NCBI GenBank assembly: GCA_902797165.1
Contig: CADBRU010000011.1
Coordinates: 1 to 61,467 of the forward strand
Length of the DNA stretch: 61,467 nt
Direction of reading: 5' to 3'
Source: an uncultured Elusimicrobium sp.
Lineage (GTDB): Bacteria > Elusimicrobiota > Elusimicrobia > Elusimicrobiales > Elusimicrobiaceae
The position numbers and the translations under genes were made by a program. This document shows positions 8,531 to 16,651 of the stretch, piece by piece. Below the pieces are notes generated by a model. The model was not told the origin of the DNA and did no database searches. It saw only the letters and a program-made list of their open reading frames with translations. Each line of letters starts with the position of its first letter. The first letter of the stretch is position 1.

Positions 8531-9016
8531 TTATCTATAATCAGTTAAATGAAAATTTTGTCCTTCCAGTCCTTTGCAGATTTTGTAACCTGTGTCCGTA
8601 TATGCAGAACAATATTTATTCCCATTGGGCCCGGAGAATAAAGATTCAAATGTAATCTCATATTCTTTGGAAGATATATTATTACAAGTCGCATTAGGTA
8701 TGCCGCGTTGGGCCCATGGAGATGTAATATCATCAAAACAATACCAAAATTTATTTGTACAGTAACAATATCCGTCCGCACTCCATGTTCCGCCGCTGAG
8801 TTCTATTACGTCTTTGGGGATATAATTATCGGTGTTGCTCCCATTTTGCAAGTAAAATAGATCTATTGCTTCTTTAGCATATTTTAAATTAACGAGTGCT
8901 TCGGCGGAACGGCTTTTTTCTACTGCTGCCGTGTATTGCGGCAATGCCACTGCAGACAAAATACCGATAATTAAAACTACGACGAGCAGTTCAATTAAAG
9001 TAAAACCTTTTTTCAT
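8531..9016 (-). CDS. Type IV pilin-like protein, subfamily A
   Basis: This 161-residue prepilin starts MKKG|FTLIE with Glu5 and the shared hydrophobic helix. The start at 9016 is chosen because GGGAGG lies 8 bases upstream; a start 15 bases earlier would lengthen the leader. The globular domain has 'ELSGGTWSADG' and ends in 'AYTDTGYKICKGLEGQNF', a C-terminal signature shared with the pilins at 24218, 42393 and 60087. Several cysteines suggest disulfides. It is a stand-alone gene against the PTS terminator. Confidence 0.9.
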   Translation of the reverse strand: MKKGFTLIELLVVVLIIGILSAVALPQYTAAVEKSRSAEALVNLKYAKEAIDLFYLQNGSNTDNYIPKDVIELSGGTWSADGYCYCTNKFWYCFDDITSPWAQRGIPNATCNNISSKEYEITFESLFSGPNGNKYCSAYTDTGYKICKGLEGQNFHLTDYR

Positions 9017-9077
9017 ATAAAAACCTCCCAAATAACTTTACTTAAAGACAGTGTACTAAATAAAGACTTAAAATAAA

Positions 9078-9104
9078 ATCTCCGACAAAATTTATATCGG
9101 AGAT
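9078..9104 (-). terminator. Terminator of tRNA-His
   Basis: ATCTCCGA/TCGGAGAT forms an 8-bp stem. On the minus strand it is followed by TTTTATTTT, which suits the tRNA-His transcript. Confidence 0.75.
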
Positions 9105-9112
9105 TAAAATGG

Positions 9113-9187
9113 GGTGGATGACGAGATTTGAACCCGCGACCTCCGGTTCCACAGACCGGCGCTCTAACCAGCTGAGCTACATCCACC
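9113..9187 (-). tRNA. tRNA-His (GTG)
   Basis: A full cloverleaf is seen on the minus strand: acceptor GTGGATG/CATCCAC, an extra 5' G (G-1) opposite discriminator C73 as expected for tRNA-His, D arm GCTC/GAGC, anticodon stem CCGGT/ACCGG with loop CTGTGGA, and T loop TTCAAAT. A possible -10 (TATAGT) lies at 9198-9203. CCA is not encoded. Confidence 0.95.
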
Positions 9188-9237
9188 ATAAATTGATACT
9201 ATATTTTAGCAATTTTTCGGCGGGCTTAGCAAACGCG

Positions 9238-10467
9238 CTAGCGGTTTTTATTTCCTTTGTGCAAGATCTTTTCTTTGAAAAATCGCGCCAAACCACCGCG
9301 TGAAGTTTCACGGTAGGCCTGATTCATATCTTTGCCGGTTTGCATCATGGTAGCCAGTACGTCATCGTAGGAAATGCGGTTTTGTCCGTCGGACATCAGC
9401 GCGTATGTAGCGCAATCTAATGCGCGCGAGGCCGCCAGCGCATTACGCTCAATGCACGGAATTTGCACCAGCCCGTCCACCGGATCACACGTTAAACCCA
9501 AGTGATGTTCCAGTCCCATTTCGGCGGCATATTCAATGCGTTTATTGTCTCCGCCTTCCAGTTGACAGGCCGCGGCCGCCGCCATGGCGCAGGCCACGCC
9601 GACTTCACCTTGGCAACCCACTTCCGCGCCTGAAATAGAAGCATTTGCTTTGGCCATATTGCCAAATAAACTGGCGGTAGCCAAGGCGCGGATAATGGTG
9701 CTGTCTTCGAATTCGCAGACTTCTTGAATTAGGCGGCATACCGCCGGTACAACCCCGCACGAACCACAAGTGGGTGCAGTTACCACCACCCCGCCGGAAG
9801 CATTTTCTTCCGAACAGGCCAGCGCATATGAAAATAAATTATTAATGCGGCGCAAATAACGGGGGGAATTTTCCGCTTTGTATAAATACCGCCGCGCTTT
9901 GCGCTCTAAATTTAAGGACCCCGGCAAGACACCGCGTTTATCTAAGCCGCGTTTCATAGTCTCTTGCATTTTGGCCCATACCATGGCTAAATACTCCCAA
10001 ATTTCCGGCCCTTCGAATTCTTCCACATACTCCCACAAAAGCATTTTCTTTTCGGAAGTGTATTGCAAAATTTCATCCATGGATTTGTGCGGATAAATAT
10101 TGTTGATTTGCTGCCCAAAGTCCGCATCGGTGCGAATATCCCCGCCGCCGACACTGTAAAAAGTTTGCTCGGCTATTACATGATCGGCTTGGTCCAAGGC
10201 TTGCAAAGTAAGCGCGTTTGGGTGTTTGGATATAACTGTTTGATTATCAAAAATTACTTCCAGCGGCTTAGGATAAAAGGCTTCGTTTAAGGTGTAATCG
10301 GTCAGGTGGCCTTTGCCGGTGGCGGCCAAAGAGCCGTATAAAGTAACGCGAAAAGATGAGGCTTGCGGATATTGCTTGTTAAACGCGTCCGCGGCTTTGC
10401 GCGGACCCATGGTGTGGCTGCTGGAAGGGCCGCATCCAATTTTGTAAAGTTCTTTGAGCGATTCCAT
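9238..10467 (-). CDS. sdaA: L-serine dehydratase (iron-sulfur L-serine ammonia-lyase)
   Basis: The 409-residue single-chain enzyme contains the beta-domain start 'CGPSSSHTMGPRKAADAF' and the alpha-domain motifs 'APTCGSCGVVPAVCRLIQE', 'GCQGEVGVACAMAAA' and 'VDGLVQIPCIERNALAASRALDC'. The cysteines ligate the oxygen-sensitive [4Fe-4S] cluster that deaminates L-serine to pyruvate and ammonia. It is shorter than the E. coli enzyme, mostly in the N-terminal domain. The start at 10467 follows AAAGGGGA; an in-frame start at 10500 would overlap the divergent promoter. The role is amino-acid fermentation. Confidence 0.92.
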   Translation of the reverse strand: MESLKELYKIGCGPSSSHTMGPRKAADAFNKQYPQASSFRVTLYGSLAATGKGHLTDYTLNEAFYPKPLEVIFDNQTVISKHPNALTLQALDQADHVIAEQTFYSVGGGDIRTDADFGQQINNIYPHKSMDEILQYTSEKKMLLWEYVEEFEGPEIWEYLAMVWAKMQETMKRGLDKRGVLPGSLNLERKARRYLYKAENSPRYLRRINNLFSYALACSEENASGGVVVTAPTCGSCGVVPAVCRLIQEVCEFEDSTIIRALATASLFGNMAKANASISGAEVGCQGEVGVACAMAAAAACQLEGGDNKRIEYAAEMGLEHHLGLTCDPVDGLVQIPCIERNALAASRALDCATYALMSDGQNRISYDDVLATMMQTGKDMNQAYRETSRGGLARFFKEKILHKGNKNR

Positions 10468-10494
10468 AGTCTTTTTATCCCCTTTAGGAAATGG

Positions 10495-10500
10495 TATCAT
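10495..10500 (+). promoter_or_regulatory. -10 box (TATCAT) of mntP-like gene, 6 nt before ATG
   Basis: TATCAT ends 6 nt before the ATG at 10507. It lies in the short divergent gap with sdaA and predicts a leaderless mRNA. Confidence 0.45.
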
Positions 10501-10506
10501 AATTGT

Positions 10507-11073
10507 ATGAATATTGCATCTGCTTTAGCAATTGCGCTTGGACTATGCATGGATAATTTTGCGGTAACGGTGGCATCGGGTTGCGGCCACCGCGGGGCCT
10601 TGCCGGTCGGCCGTCTTTTACTGGTGGGGACTTGTTTTATGCTGGCGCATATCATCATGCTTAGTTTGGGGTGGTTTGGCGGATGGGAACTGGGGCAGTG
10701 GATGAATCGTTGGGATCATTGGATTGCTTTTGCACTGCTTGTCTTTGTAGGTATTAAAATGATTAAAGAATCTTTGGAAAATGAACCCGCCGCAGATTTC
10801 AGCAAGGTCTTGCCGTGGCGTATATTATTGTTTCTATCTTTGGCTACCAGTTTGGATGCGTTGGGGGTAGGTGTGGCTTTATCTTTGGAGAATGCTCCGT
10901 TCTTGATTACGCTTGTATTTATGGCGGTATGTGTGTTTGTCACCAGTTATGCGGGATTTGTGCTAGGCCGCCTGTTGGGCAAGCGTTTTGGGAAGGTAAT
11001 GGAAGTATTGGGCGGCCTTGTATTAGTGGGGTTGGGAACAAAAATTCTGCTCAGCGGTCTTGGAATTTGGTAA
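10507..11073 (+). CDS. mntP: MntP-family manganese efflux pump
   Basis: The 188-residue protein has six predicted membrane segments in two repeats. Each repeat carries the acidic family motif: 'MDNFAVTVASG' near residue 14 and 'SLDALGVGVALS' near 120. MntP proteins export Mn2+. The start at 10507 is preferred because TATCAT sits 6 nt upstream; the much longer upstream extension in this frame is antisense to sdaA. No yybP-ykoY riboswitch fits in the short gap. It is followed 32 bases later by a divergent paralogue. Confidence 0.82.
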   Translation: MNIASALAIALGLCMDNFAVTVASGCGHRGALPVGRLLLVGTCFMLAHIIMLSLGWFGGWELGQWMNRWDHWIAFALLVFVGIKMIKESLENEPAADFSKVLPWRILLFLSLATSLDALGVGVALSLENAPFLITLVFMAVCVFVTSYAGFVLGRLLGKRFGKVMEVLGGLVLVGLGTKILLSGLGIW

Positions 11074-11105
11074 TATAAAAGCATATAGGCAGTAAAGGAG
11101 AACGT

Positions 11106-11663
11106 ATGGGAATTATTGCAATGATTATTATTTTTATTTGTTTATGCACGGATAATATGGTTACGGCCAACATGTCCGGCATGAATTTAGACCCGAAAAC
11201 AAAAAGTGTATTTTCCATTAAAGCGGGTTTGTTTTTTGCCTTGCTAAATGGTTTGTTTTTTACGGTGGGCTATATTTTCTCTATCATCTTTTTCCGCGGT
11301 TACTTTGTTAAAGCGGCACATTGGGTGGCATTTGCTTTCCTGTTACTCTTAGGTATTAAATACATGATGGAAGCCATTGAAAAATCACCCAGTTTCCAAG
11401 AGAAAGATATTACAGATGGTGCCAAAATGTGGAAGATTGCCATTACTACCGGCTCTCAATTTTTCTTTGTGGGATATCCGTTGGAACTGATGGGTAAAAG
11501 TTGGTTCCCGCAAATTTTGTTCTTACTGATTATTACATTCTTGATGACTATTTTGGGCTTTCATATCGGCACCAAAACTTCCAAGAGTATTTTCAGTAAA
11601 AAATTGGAATTTGTGGGTGGATTGATTTTAATTATTTTGGCCATTCGCCTAATCATTTTGTAA
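11106..11663 (+). CDS. MntP-like membrane protein, divergent paralogue
   Basis: This 185-residue six-helix protein has the same size and layout as its upstream neighbour. The first half keeps 'CTDNMVTANMSGM' where MntP has 'MDNFAVTVASG'. The second half has 'TTGSQFFFVGYPLE' where the second acidic motif (SLDALGVG) should be, so one of the two metal-binding half sites appears lost. It may transport another ion or have a regulatory role. The ribosome site is AAAGGAG. It is probably co-transcribed with mntP and ended by the hairpin at 11680. Confidence 0.65.
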   Translation: MGIIAMIIIFICLCTDNMVTANMSGMNLDPKTKSVFSIKAGLFFALLNGLFFTVGYIFSIIFFRGYFVKAAHWVAFAFLLLLGIKYMMEAIEKSPSFQEKDITDGAKMWKIAITTGSQFFFVGYPLELMGKSWFPQILFLLIITFLMTILGFHIGTKTSKSIFSKKLEFVGGLILIILAIRLIIL

Positions 11664-11679
11664 GACTTGACACATGAAG

Positions 11680-11705
11680 CGCCGCACTTAGGTGCGGCGT
11701 TTTTT
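11680..11705 (+). terminator. Terminator of the mntP pair
   Basis: The stem CGCCGCAC/GTGCGGCG has a 4-base loop and is followed by six T residues. Confidence 0.9.
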
Positions 11706-11744
11706 ACATCTGGTTAAAAATTTCTAAAAAACTTAATAAAGTAA

Positions 11745-11831
11745 TTTTTTAGAATAGTAGTTATAAGAGTCGTCATCCTCGGGGCTGCAAAGCAGCAACC
11801 GGGGATCCATAAATTATAAGGAAAAACAACT
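11745..11831 (+). repeat. Partial copy of a dispersed palindromic element
   Basis: About 85 bases match 24064-24152 closely: a TTTTTTAGAATAGTA lead-in, CGTCATCC, then GGGGCTGC-AGCAGCAACCGGGGATCC and AAAACAAC. The central CCxxGGGGCTGC/GCAGCAACCGGGG part can form a hairpin. The right end (GGGATGAC) found at 24 kb is absent. The remaining 11832-11914 holds no gene that can be supported; a faint 'GAGAAAATATG' may be a decayed pilin start. Confidence 0.65.
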
Positions 11832-11914
11832 CTGGGTGAGAAAATATGTAAAGGCTTAGCAGCGCAAGGCAATGGTTTCTTTGCTTGTGAAGATTGTTAA
11901 TTAGTTTATTAAAT

Positions 11915-11945
11915 AAAAACCCCGCTCAAAGGAGCGGGGTTTTTT
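11915..11945. terminator. Bidirectional terminator downstream of the coiled-coil gene
   Basis: The stem AAAAACCCCGCTC/GAGCGGGGTTTTT has T runs on both strands and lies 14 bases after the end of the minus-strand gene at 11959. Confidence 0.85.
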
Positions 11946-11958
11946 ATAAGTAAATTAC

Positions 11959-12612
11959 TTATTTTACTAAAGCCTTCCAAGCATCTAATTCCGCTTTGGC
12001 ATTTTTCTCGGTGGTTTTTACCATCTCTTTGGTTTCTGCCTTTTTGGCCTTCAAGGCTTCTTTGGCTTCTTCGAGTCTGGATTGAGCGGCAGCCTTTTCT
12101 TCTTCATTGGCCGCATTTTTGACGGCGGCTTTGGCTTTGGCTACTTTAGCCTCGGCGGCTTCCACTTTGGCTTTGGCGTTGGCTTTAGCCACTTCTACTT
12201 TTTCTTTAGCCAATTCTTTTTTGGCTTTCAAAGCAGCCTTTTGATCTTCCGCCGCTTGTTTGGCTTCTTCTTTTTTAGCAACGGCTACTTCATGCAAGGC
12301 TTCTTTTTCGGCTTTGGCGGCTTCTTTTACTTCTTGTTTGGCAATGGCCAATTCTTCTTTGGCCGCTTCTTCATTGGCTTTATTAAAGGCTTTGACTTCT
12401 TCTTTTTGTGCTTTTAAAGCCTCTTTGGTACTTTTGCTGGCTTTGGCGCCTTTACCGGCTTTGGCTGCTACGTTTTCACGTGCGGCGGCTACTTTGGTTT
12501 GCACACATTCAATCAAACAAACCGCATCTCCGTCTTGACAGGCGCAAGATTCGGCGGCAAAACCGGCAGTAGCAACGGCCAGTACGCCTAAGGTTACAAA
12601 TACTTTTTTCAT
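11959..12612 (-). CDS. Exported Lys/Ala/Glu-rich coiled-coil protein
   Basis: The 217-residue protein begins with a signal peptide (MKKVFVTLGVLAVATAGFAA). A short cysteine segment, 'ESCACQDGDAVCLIECVQ', has four Cys. About 170 residues of AK/AE/EEAKAA-type sequence follow and predict one long helix or coiled coil. I recognise no family; composition resembles periplasmic spacer, histone-like or TolA-type helical proteins. The start at 12612 is chosen because GGAGGAAGGAAC precedes it and the signal peptide begins there. A periplasmic structural role is possible. Confidence 0.7.
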   Translation of the reverse strand: MKKVFVTLGVLAVATAGFAAESCACQDGDAVCLIECVQTKVAAARENVAAKAGKGAKASKSTKEALKAQKEEVKAFNKANEEAAKEELAIAKQEVKEAAKAEKEALHEVAVAKKEEAKQAAEDQKAALKAKKELAKEKVEVAKANAKAKVEAAEAKVAKAKAAVKNAANEEEKAAAQSRLEEAKEALKAKKAETKEMVKTTEKNAKAELDAWKALVK

Positions 12613-12698
12613 GTTCCTTCCTCCCAAAAATCAATACATCTGCTTATATTTTACAAAATAGTCATAAATTTTTCACAAGAACCCGATGTGCTTTTTTG

Positions 12699-12704
12699 TA
12701 AAAT
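12699..12704 (+). promoter_or_regulatory. -10 box (TAAAAT) of the permease gene, 6 nt before ATG
   Basis: TAAAAT ends 6 nt before the ATG at 12711. An overlapping TATAAT lies closer to the start codon. No ribosome site is present. Confidence 0.4.
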
Positions 12705-12710
12705 ATAATT

Positions 12711-13760
12711 ATGGAAATCTCTCTGCTGACAAAAATATTATTGGGCATTTTGGTAATTAATTTGCTGGTATGGCCCTTGGTTTCTAAATGGGTGGAAAAC
12801 CATTTGGAAATATTTTTGTTACTGGTGGGTGTGGTAGCCGTAACCATCACGGGGGGATGGAGCATAAATTTCATTTATCAAACCTTTAATGCTCCGGTTA
12901 ATGTGGCCTTTATCGTGCTGGTGGTCAGCGTTATTTTTAACTATTATTCCCGTTATATTTTCCGCGTACTGTTTATTTTATTTCGTTATTTTGAGCCGCA
13001 ATACAGTTTTGCGATTTTGGTTTTCTTACTCGGAATCACGAGCAGTATTTTCAGCGTTACGGTGGCTGCCTTGCTGCTGGCCGAAGTGCTGCAAGTGGTC
13101 AATTTAGAGCACAGTCAAACCGTCAAAGTAACGGTTTATGCATGTTACGCTATTGGGCTGGGGGCGTTTTTATTACCGCTGGCCGAACCGATGGGATTGA
13201 TTATTTATAATCAATTGGCTTCTGGTCCGCACAAAGCCGATTTCTTTTTTATGTTGCGGCATTTCTTTTGGTGGATTGCGCCGGGCATCGGAGTACTGGC
13301 CTTGGCGGCCGGGTATGCGGTGCGCAATACCAATACACAAATTCAACTACATATCCGTGAAGATAAAGAAGATTACAAATCTATGCTGCGCCGCACATGG
13401 CATATTTATTTGTTCGTGGCGGCACTGCATTTAATCAGTACGGGGCTGCGTCCGTTTGCGCAAAGCACCGTAGCCCACTTAAGCGGAAAAATTTTGTTTT
13501 GGGCCAATTCAGCCTCGGTGATTATTGATAATGCTACCCTAGCCGCTATTGAAGTTACACCAACGGTAACTATGGCCAATCTGACGTTTATGGTGATGGG
13601 ACTGGTGGCTTTTGGAAGTATGCTGGTGCAAGGCAATTTGCCCAATATCGTAGCGGCCGAAAAATTAGGCATTAAAAGCCGCGAATGGGCACGGGTAGCC
13701 GTGCCGGTGGGCATTGTATTGACCGTGGTATATTTTGTCGGACTGTGGATTAAACTGTAA
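12711..13760 (+). CDS. Ion-transporter-superfamily permease (DUF1646-like)
   Basis: The 349-residue protein has about ten membrane segments. The segment 'ILFWANSASVIIDNATLAAIEVTPTV' near residue 262 is the conserved pore motif of the DUF1646/ArsB-NhaD group, and 'GAFLLPLAEPMGLI' is the matching element of the first half. Members are thought to move anions or Na+/H+, but no substrate is known for this branch. It is followed after 17 bases by the small pilin-like gene. The family call is from motif memory. Confidence 0.55.
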   Translation: MEISLLTKILLGILVINLLVWPLVSKWVENHLEIFLLLVGVVAVTITGGWSINFIYQTFNAPVNVAFIVLVVSVIFNYYSRYIFRVLFILFRYFEPQYSFAILVFLLGITSSIFSVTVAALLLAEVLQVVNLEHSQTVKVTVYACYAIGLGAFLLPLAEPMGLIIYNQLASGPHKADFFFMLRHFFWWIAPGIGVLALAAGYAVRNTNTQIQLHIREDKEDYKSMLRRTWHIYLFVAALHLISTGLRPFAQSTVAHLSGKILFWANSASVIIDNATLAAIEVTPTVTMANLTFMVMGLVAFGSMLVQGNLPNIVAAEKLGIKSREWARVAVPVGIVLTVVYFVGLWIKL

Positions 13761-13777
13761 ATCGGTAAGGAGAAAAA

Positions 13778-14203
13778 ATGACTTTACATAGAATGATGTT
13801 AATTGTAATTTTGATAGCGGGTTTCGGTTTGGGACTGGGACTGCCGGTGGTGCGCCGCCACTTAGATGAGCAACATGCCAAAGATGCTTTGCAAATCGGC
13901 CGCGAAGTGGCCAAAGCCGAACAAGAATTTTTTGCCCAGCAAGGATTTTATACGGCAGATTTCAGCGCTTTACTTCCCATGACGCCGTGTGAAACAAATA
14001 TTAAAGACGGCAATAGTGTTTGGATGTGCAAAAATTATACTTTTAGTTTAGAAGATGCTCAACTGTTGCAAATTCACAGTGATAAATATCCGCAATGGTT
14101 TACGGTATCCTTGGAAACGGGTAGTGTAACTTGCCAGCATGAAGAAGGTTCTATAGTAGGAGAGAAACTTTGCACTGCCGCACACGTACCAAATTATATA
14201 TAA
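13778..14203 (+). CDS. Small exported protein with pilin-like layout but no prepilin motif
   Basis: The 141-residue protein has one N-terminal hydrophobic helix (MMLIVILIAGFGLGLGLPVV). A charged helix with 'ALQIGREVAKAEQEFFAQQGFYTADFSALLP' and a small Cys-containing domain follow. Helix, 'AEQEFFxxxGFYTxDFSxL' and the paired cysteines resemble the pilins in this window. The G|FTLIE cleavage site and Glu5 are missing, so it should stay membrane anchored. It may be a diverged pseudopilin. GGTAAGGAG precedes the ATG. It is probably co-transcribed with the permease at 12711. Confidence 0.6.
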   Translation: MTLHRMMLIVILIAGFGLGLGLPVVRRHLDEQHAKDALQIGREVAKAEQEFFAQQGFYTADFSALLPMTPCETNIKDGNSVWMCKNYTFSLEDAQLLQIHSDKYPQWFTVSLETGSVTCQHEEGSIVGEKLCTAAHVPNYI

Positions 14204-14289
14204 TGTAAGTAGGAAAAGTTCTTATTTCCTATCTGCCCTCATTGCAGACAGATGTGAAATGTTTTTGTAATTATTTTAAGGAGACTCCC

Positions 14290-14775
14290 ATGACAGAAAA
14301 ATTTGCCCCTACGGACAAAATATTGGAAGCGCATGGCTATGATGCGGCCAAGCTCATTCCTATCTTGCAGCAAGTGCAAGAAGTATATCGTTATTTACCG
14401 GAAGATGTGATGCGTCATATTGCCGACAAACTCAATATTTCTCCGGCTAAAGTATTCGGTGTGGCTACTTTCTTTGCCCATTTTGCCATTACCCCGAAAG
14501 GAAAACATGTTATTAAGGTGTGTAACGGTACGGCTTGCCACGTAAAAGGTTCGGCCAACTTAATCAGTGCCGTAAAAACCAAACTCAAATTAACCGGGAA
14601 CAAAGAAACCACCGACGACGGTATGTTTACGTTGGAATGTGTATCTTGTTTGGGAGCGTGCGGACTGGCGCCTGTAATGGTAATTGACGAAACCGTACAT
14701 GGACAATGCACTCCGGAACTAGTTTCTAAATATATCGACGAAGTAATTGCCGCGGAGGCCAAAAATGCCAAATAA
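14290..14775 (+). CDS. hydC: [FeFe]-hydrogenase NuoE-like subunit (HydC/HndA)
   Basis: The 161-residue protein has a helical N-terminus and a thioredoxin-like [2Fe-2S] domain with 'CNGTACHVKG' near residue 78 and 'CVSCLGACG' near 118, which supply the four cysteines. It is the small subunit of bifurcating hydrogenases and equals NuoE of complex I. The start at 14290 follows AAGGAGACTCCC. Its end overlaps the start of hydB by 11 bases, so the two are translationally coupled. Confidence 0.93.
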   Translation: MTEKFAPTDKILEAHGYDAAKLIPILQQVQEVYRYLPEDVMRHIADKLNISPAKVFGVATFFAHFAITPKGKHVIKVCNGTACHVKGSANLISAVKTKLKLTGNKETTDDGMFTLECVSCLGACGLAPVMVIDETVHGQCTPELVSKYIDEVIAAEAKNAK

Positions 14776-16642
14776 AAAAATTGAAGAAATTAAGAAAGAT
14801 TACAAGGAAGCCTATAAAAATATAACCGGCCGCGTCACCATTTGCGGTGGTACCGGTTGTATGGCCGGCGGCAGTATGAAAGTATATGATGCTTTCGAAG
14901 CCGAATTTAAAAAACGCAAAATCGGTTACTGTTTGAACATTACCAAAGGATGCCATGAAAATTATTTAAGCATCAGCGGATGCCGCGGTTTTTGTGCCGC
15001 CGGTCCTTTGGTGAGCGTAAATGATATTTTTTATACCCATGTAAAACCGGAAGACGTGGCCGAAATCGTAGAAAAAACGATCCTAAAAGGGGAAGTAGTA
15101 GACCGCTTGTTATATACAGATCCCGCCTCCAAAGCACATTATAAAACGACTGCTGAAATTCCATTCTATTCCAAACAAGAACGCATTTTGCTCGCAGACT
15201 GCGGTCGTATCAATCCGGAGGATATTAATGAATATATTGCTCACGGCGGTTATGCCCAAGCCAAACGCGCTTATTTGGAAATGACGGACGAACAAGTCTG
15301 CCAAGAAATGATTAAATCCGGTTTGCGCGGTCGTGGCGGCGGCGGTTTCCCGACCGGTAAAAAATGGGATTTTACCCGCATTGAAAAAGGTCCGAAAAAA
15401 TATGTTATCTGCAATGCCGACGAAGGGGACCCGGGTGCTTTCATGGACCGCAGTGTAATGGAAGGAAACCCCAATGCCGTTATTGAAGGTATGATGATTG
15501 CCGCACGTGCCATCGGCGCCGATGAAGGATATGTCTATGTACGTATGGAATATCCGCTTGCCGTGGTCCGTATGCGCAAAGCCATTAAGCAAGCCGAAGA
15601 ACTGGGCCTTTTAGGTGAAAATATTTTCGGCTCCGGCAAGAATTTCAAAATTAACGTCATGGAAGGTGCCGGTGCTTTCGTGTGCGGTGAAGAAACTGCC
15701 TTGATTGCTTCTGTAGAAGGAAAACGCGGTATGCCTAAAGTTAAACCGCCTTTCCCGAGCCAAAGCGGTCTATTCGGTAAACCGACCGTTATCAATAACG
15801 TAGAAACCTTGGCTACGGTGGCTAAAGTGCTCGAAATGGGTGCTGAAAAATTTGCCGCCATCGGTCCGAAAACCAGCCCGGGAACAAAAACCTTTGCCGT
15901 GACGGGTCGCGTGGCCAATACCGGGCTCGTGGAAGTGCCGATGGGTACCACTTTGCGTCAAGTAATTGACGATGTGGCCGGCGGCACAACCGAAAACGAC
16001 GGCACGGTAAACAAAGCCGCTTTCAAAGCCGCCCAAATCGGTGGACCTTCCGGCGGTTGTTTAACCAAAGAACACTTAGATGTTCCGCTTGATTTTGACT
16101 CCTTAAAAACAGTAGGGGCTATGATCGGTTCAGGCGGTCTAGTGGTCATGAACCAAAATACCTGTATGGTAAATATTGCTCGTTTCTTCTTGGAATTTAC
16201 CAAACGCGAATCTTGCGGTAAATGTGTTCCTTGCCGCGAAGGTACGGACCAAATGCTTGCCCTACTGACGGATATTACCGAAGGTCGCGGTACGATGAAA
16301 ACCTTGGAAACCTTGGAAGAACTTGCCAAATCGGTACAAAAATCTTCCTTGTGTGCCTTGGGTAAAACCGCTCCGAACCCGGTACTTTCTACCTTAAAAT
16401 ATTTCCGCGACGAATATTTAGCACACATACAAAAGAAAGAATGCCCCGCGGGTGTTTGTAAGGCTTTATCCAAATACCGCATTGAAGCAGCCAAATGCAA
16501 AGGTTGCGGTATGTGCAAACGCGCTTGCCCGGTGCAAGCCATTTCGGGTGAAGTGGGCAAACCCCATCAAATCGACCCCAAAAAATGTATCAAATGCGGT
16601 GCCTGTGCACGCACTTGCAAATTCGGTGCGGTGACACGGTAG
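14765..16642 (+). CDS. hydB: [FeFe]-hydrogenase NADH/FMN subunit (HydB, NuoF-like)
   Basis: The 625-residue protein has, in order: a thioredoxin-like [2Fe-2S] domain (ICGGTGC...SGCRGFCAAGP); the FMN/NADH domain with 'RGRGGGGFPTGKKW' and 'CNADEGDPGAFMDR'; an SLBB region; the NuoF-type [4Fe-4S] site 'ESCGKCVPCREGT'; and a C-terminal two-[4Fe-4S] ferredoxin (CKGCGMCKRACP and CIKCGACARTC). This is the HydB plan of NADH-plus-ferredoxin hydrogenases rather than plain NuoF. It oxidises NADH and passes electrons to HydA. The start at 14765 is set by GGAGG 8 bases upstream. Confidence 0.94.
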   Translation: MPNKKIEEIKKDYKEAYKNITGRVTICGGTGCMAGGSMKVYDAFEAEFKKRKIGYCLNITKGCHENYLSISGCRGFCAAGPLVSVNDIFYTHVKPEDVAEIVEKTILKGEVVDRLLYTDPASKAHYKTTAEIPFYSKQERILLADCGRINPEDINEYIAHGGYAQAKRAYLEMTDEQVCQEMIKSGLRGRGGGGFPTGKKWDFTRIEKGPKKYVICNADEGDPGAFMDRSVMEGNPNAVIEGMMIAARAIGADEGYVYVRMEYPLAVVRMRKAIKQAEELGLLGENIFGSGKNFKINVMEGAGAFVCGEETALIASVEGKRGMPKVKPPFPSQSGLFGKPTVINNVETLATVAKVLEMGAEKFAAIGPKTSPGTKTFAVTGRVANTGLVEVPMGTTLRQVIDDVAGGTTENDGTVNKAAFKAAQIGGPSGGCLTKEHLDVPLDFDSLKTVGAMIGSGGLVVMNQNTCMVNIARFFLEFTKRESCGKCVPCREGTDQMLALLTDITEGRGTMKTLETLEELAKSVQKSSLCALGKTAPNPVLSTLKYFRDEYLAHIQKKECPAGVCKALSKYRIEAAKCKGCGMCKRACPVQAISGEVGKPHQIDPKKCIKCGACARTCKFGAVTR

Positions 16643-16651
16643 GAGACGACT

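Noticed and set aside
10363-10506. A 48-codon N-terminal extension of the mntP-like gene
   Set aside because: It is antisense to sdaA and lacks any family similarity; the first membrane helix begins at 10507.
10467-10507. A yybP-ykoY manganese riboswitch before mntP
   Set aside because: The divergent gap with sdaA is about 40 bases, too short, and the -10 lies 6 nt before the ATG.
12082-12538. Long open frames rich in Phe/Gly or Ala/Ser opposite the coiled-coil gene
   Set aside because: They are antisense shadows of the Lys/Ala/Glu codon bias of the real gene on the other strand; there is no ribosome site or family match.
14203-14290. A riboswitch or sRNA in the hydC leader
   Set aside because: Only two weak imperfect hairpins are visible and no known consensus fits.
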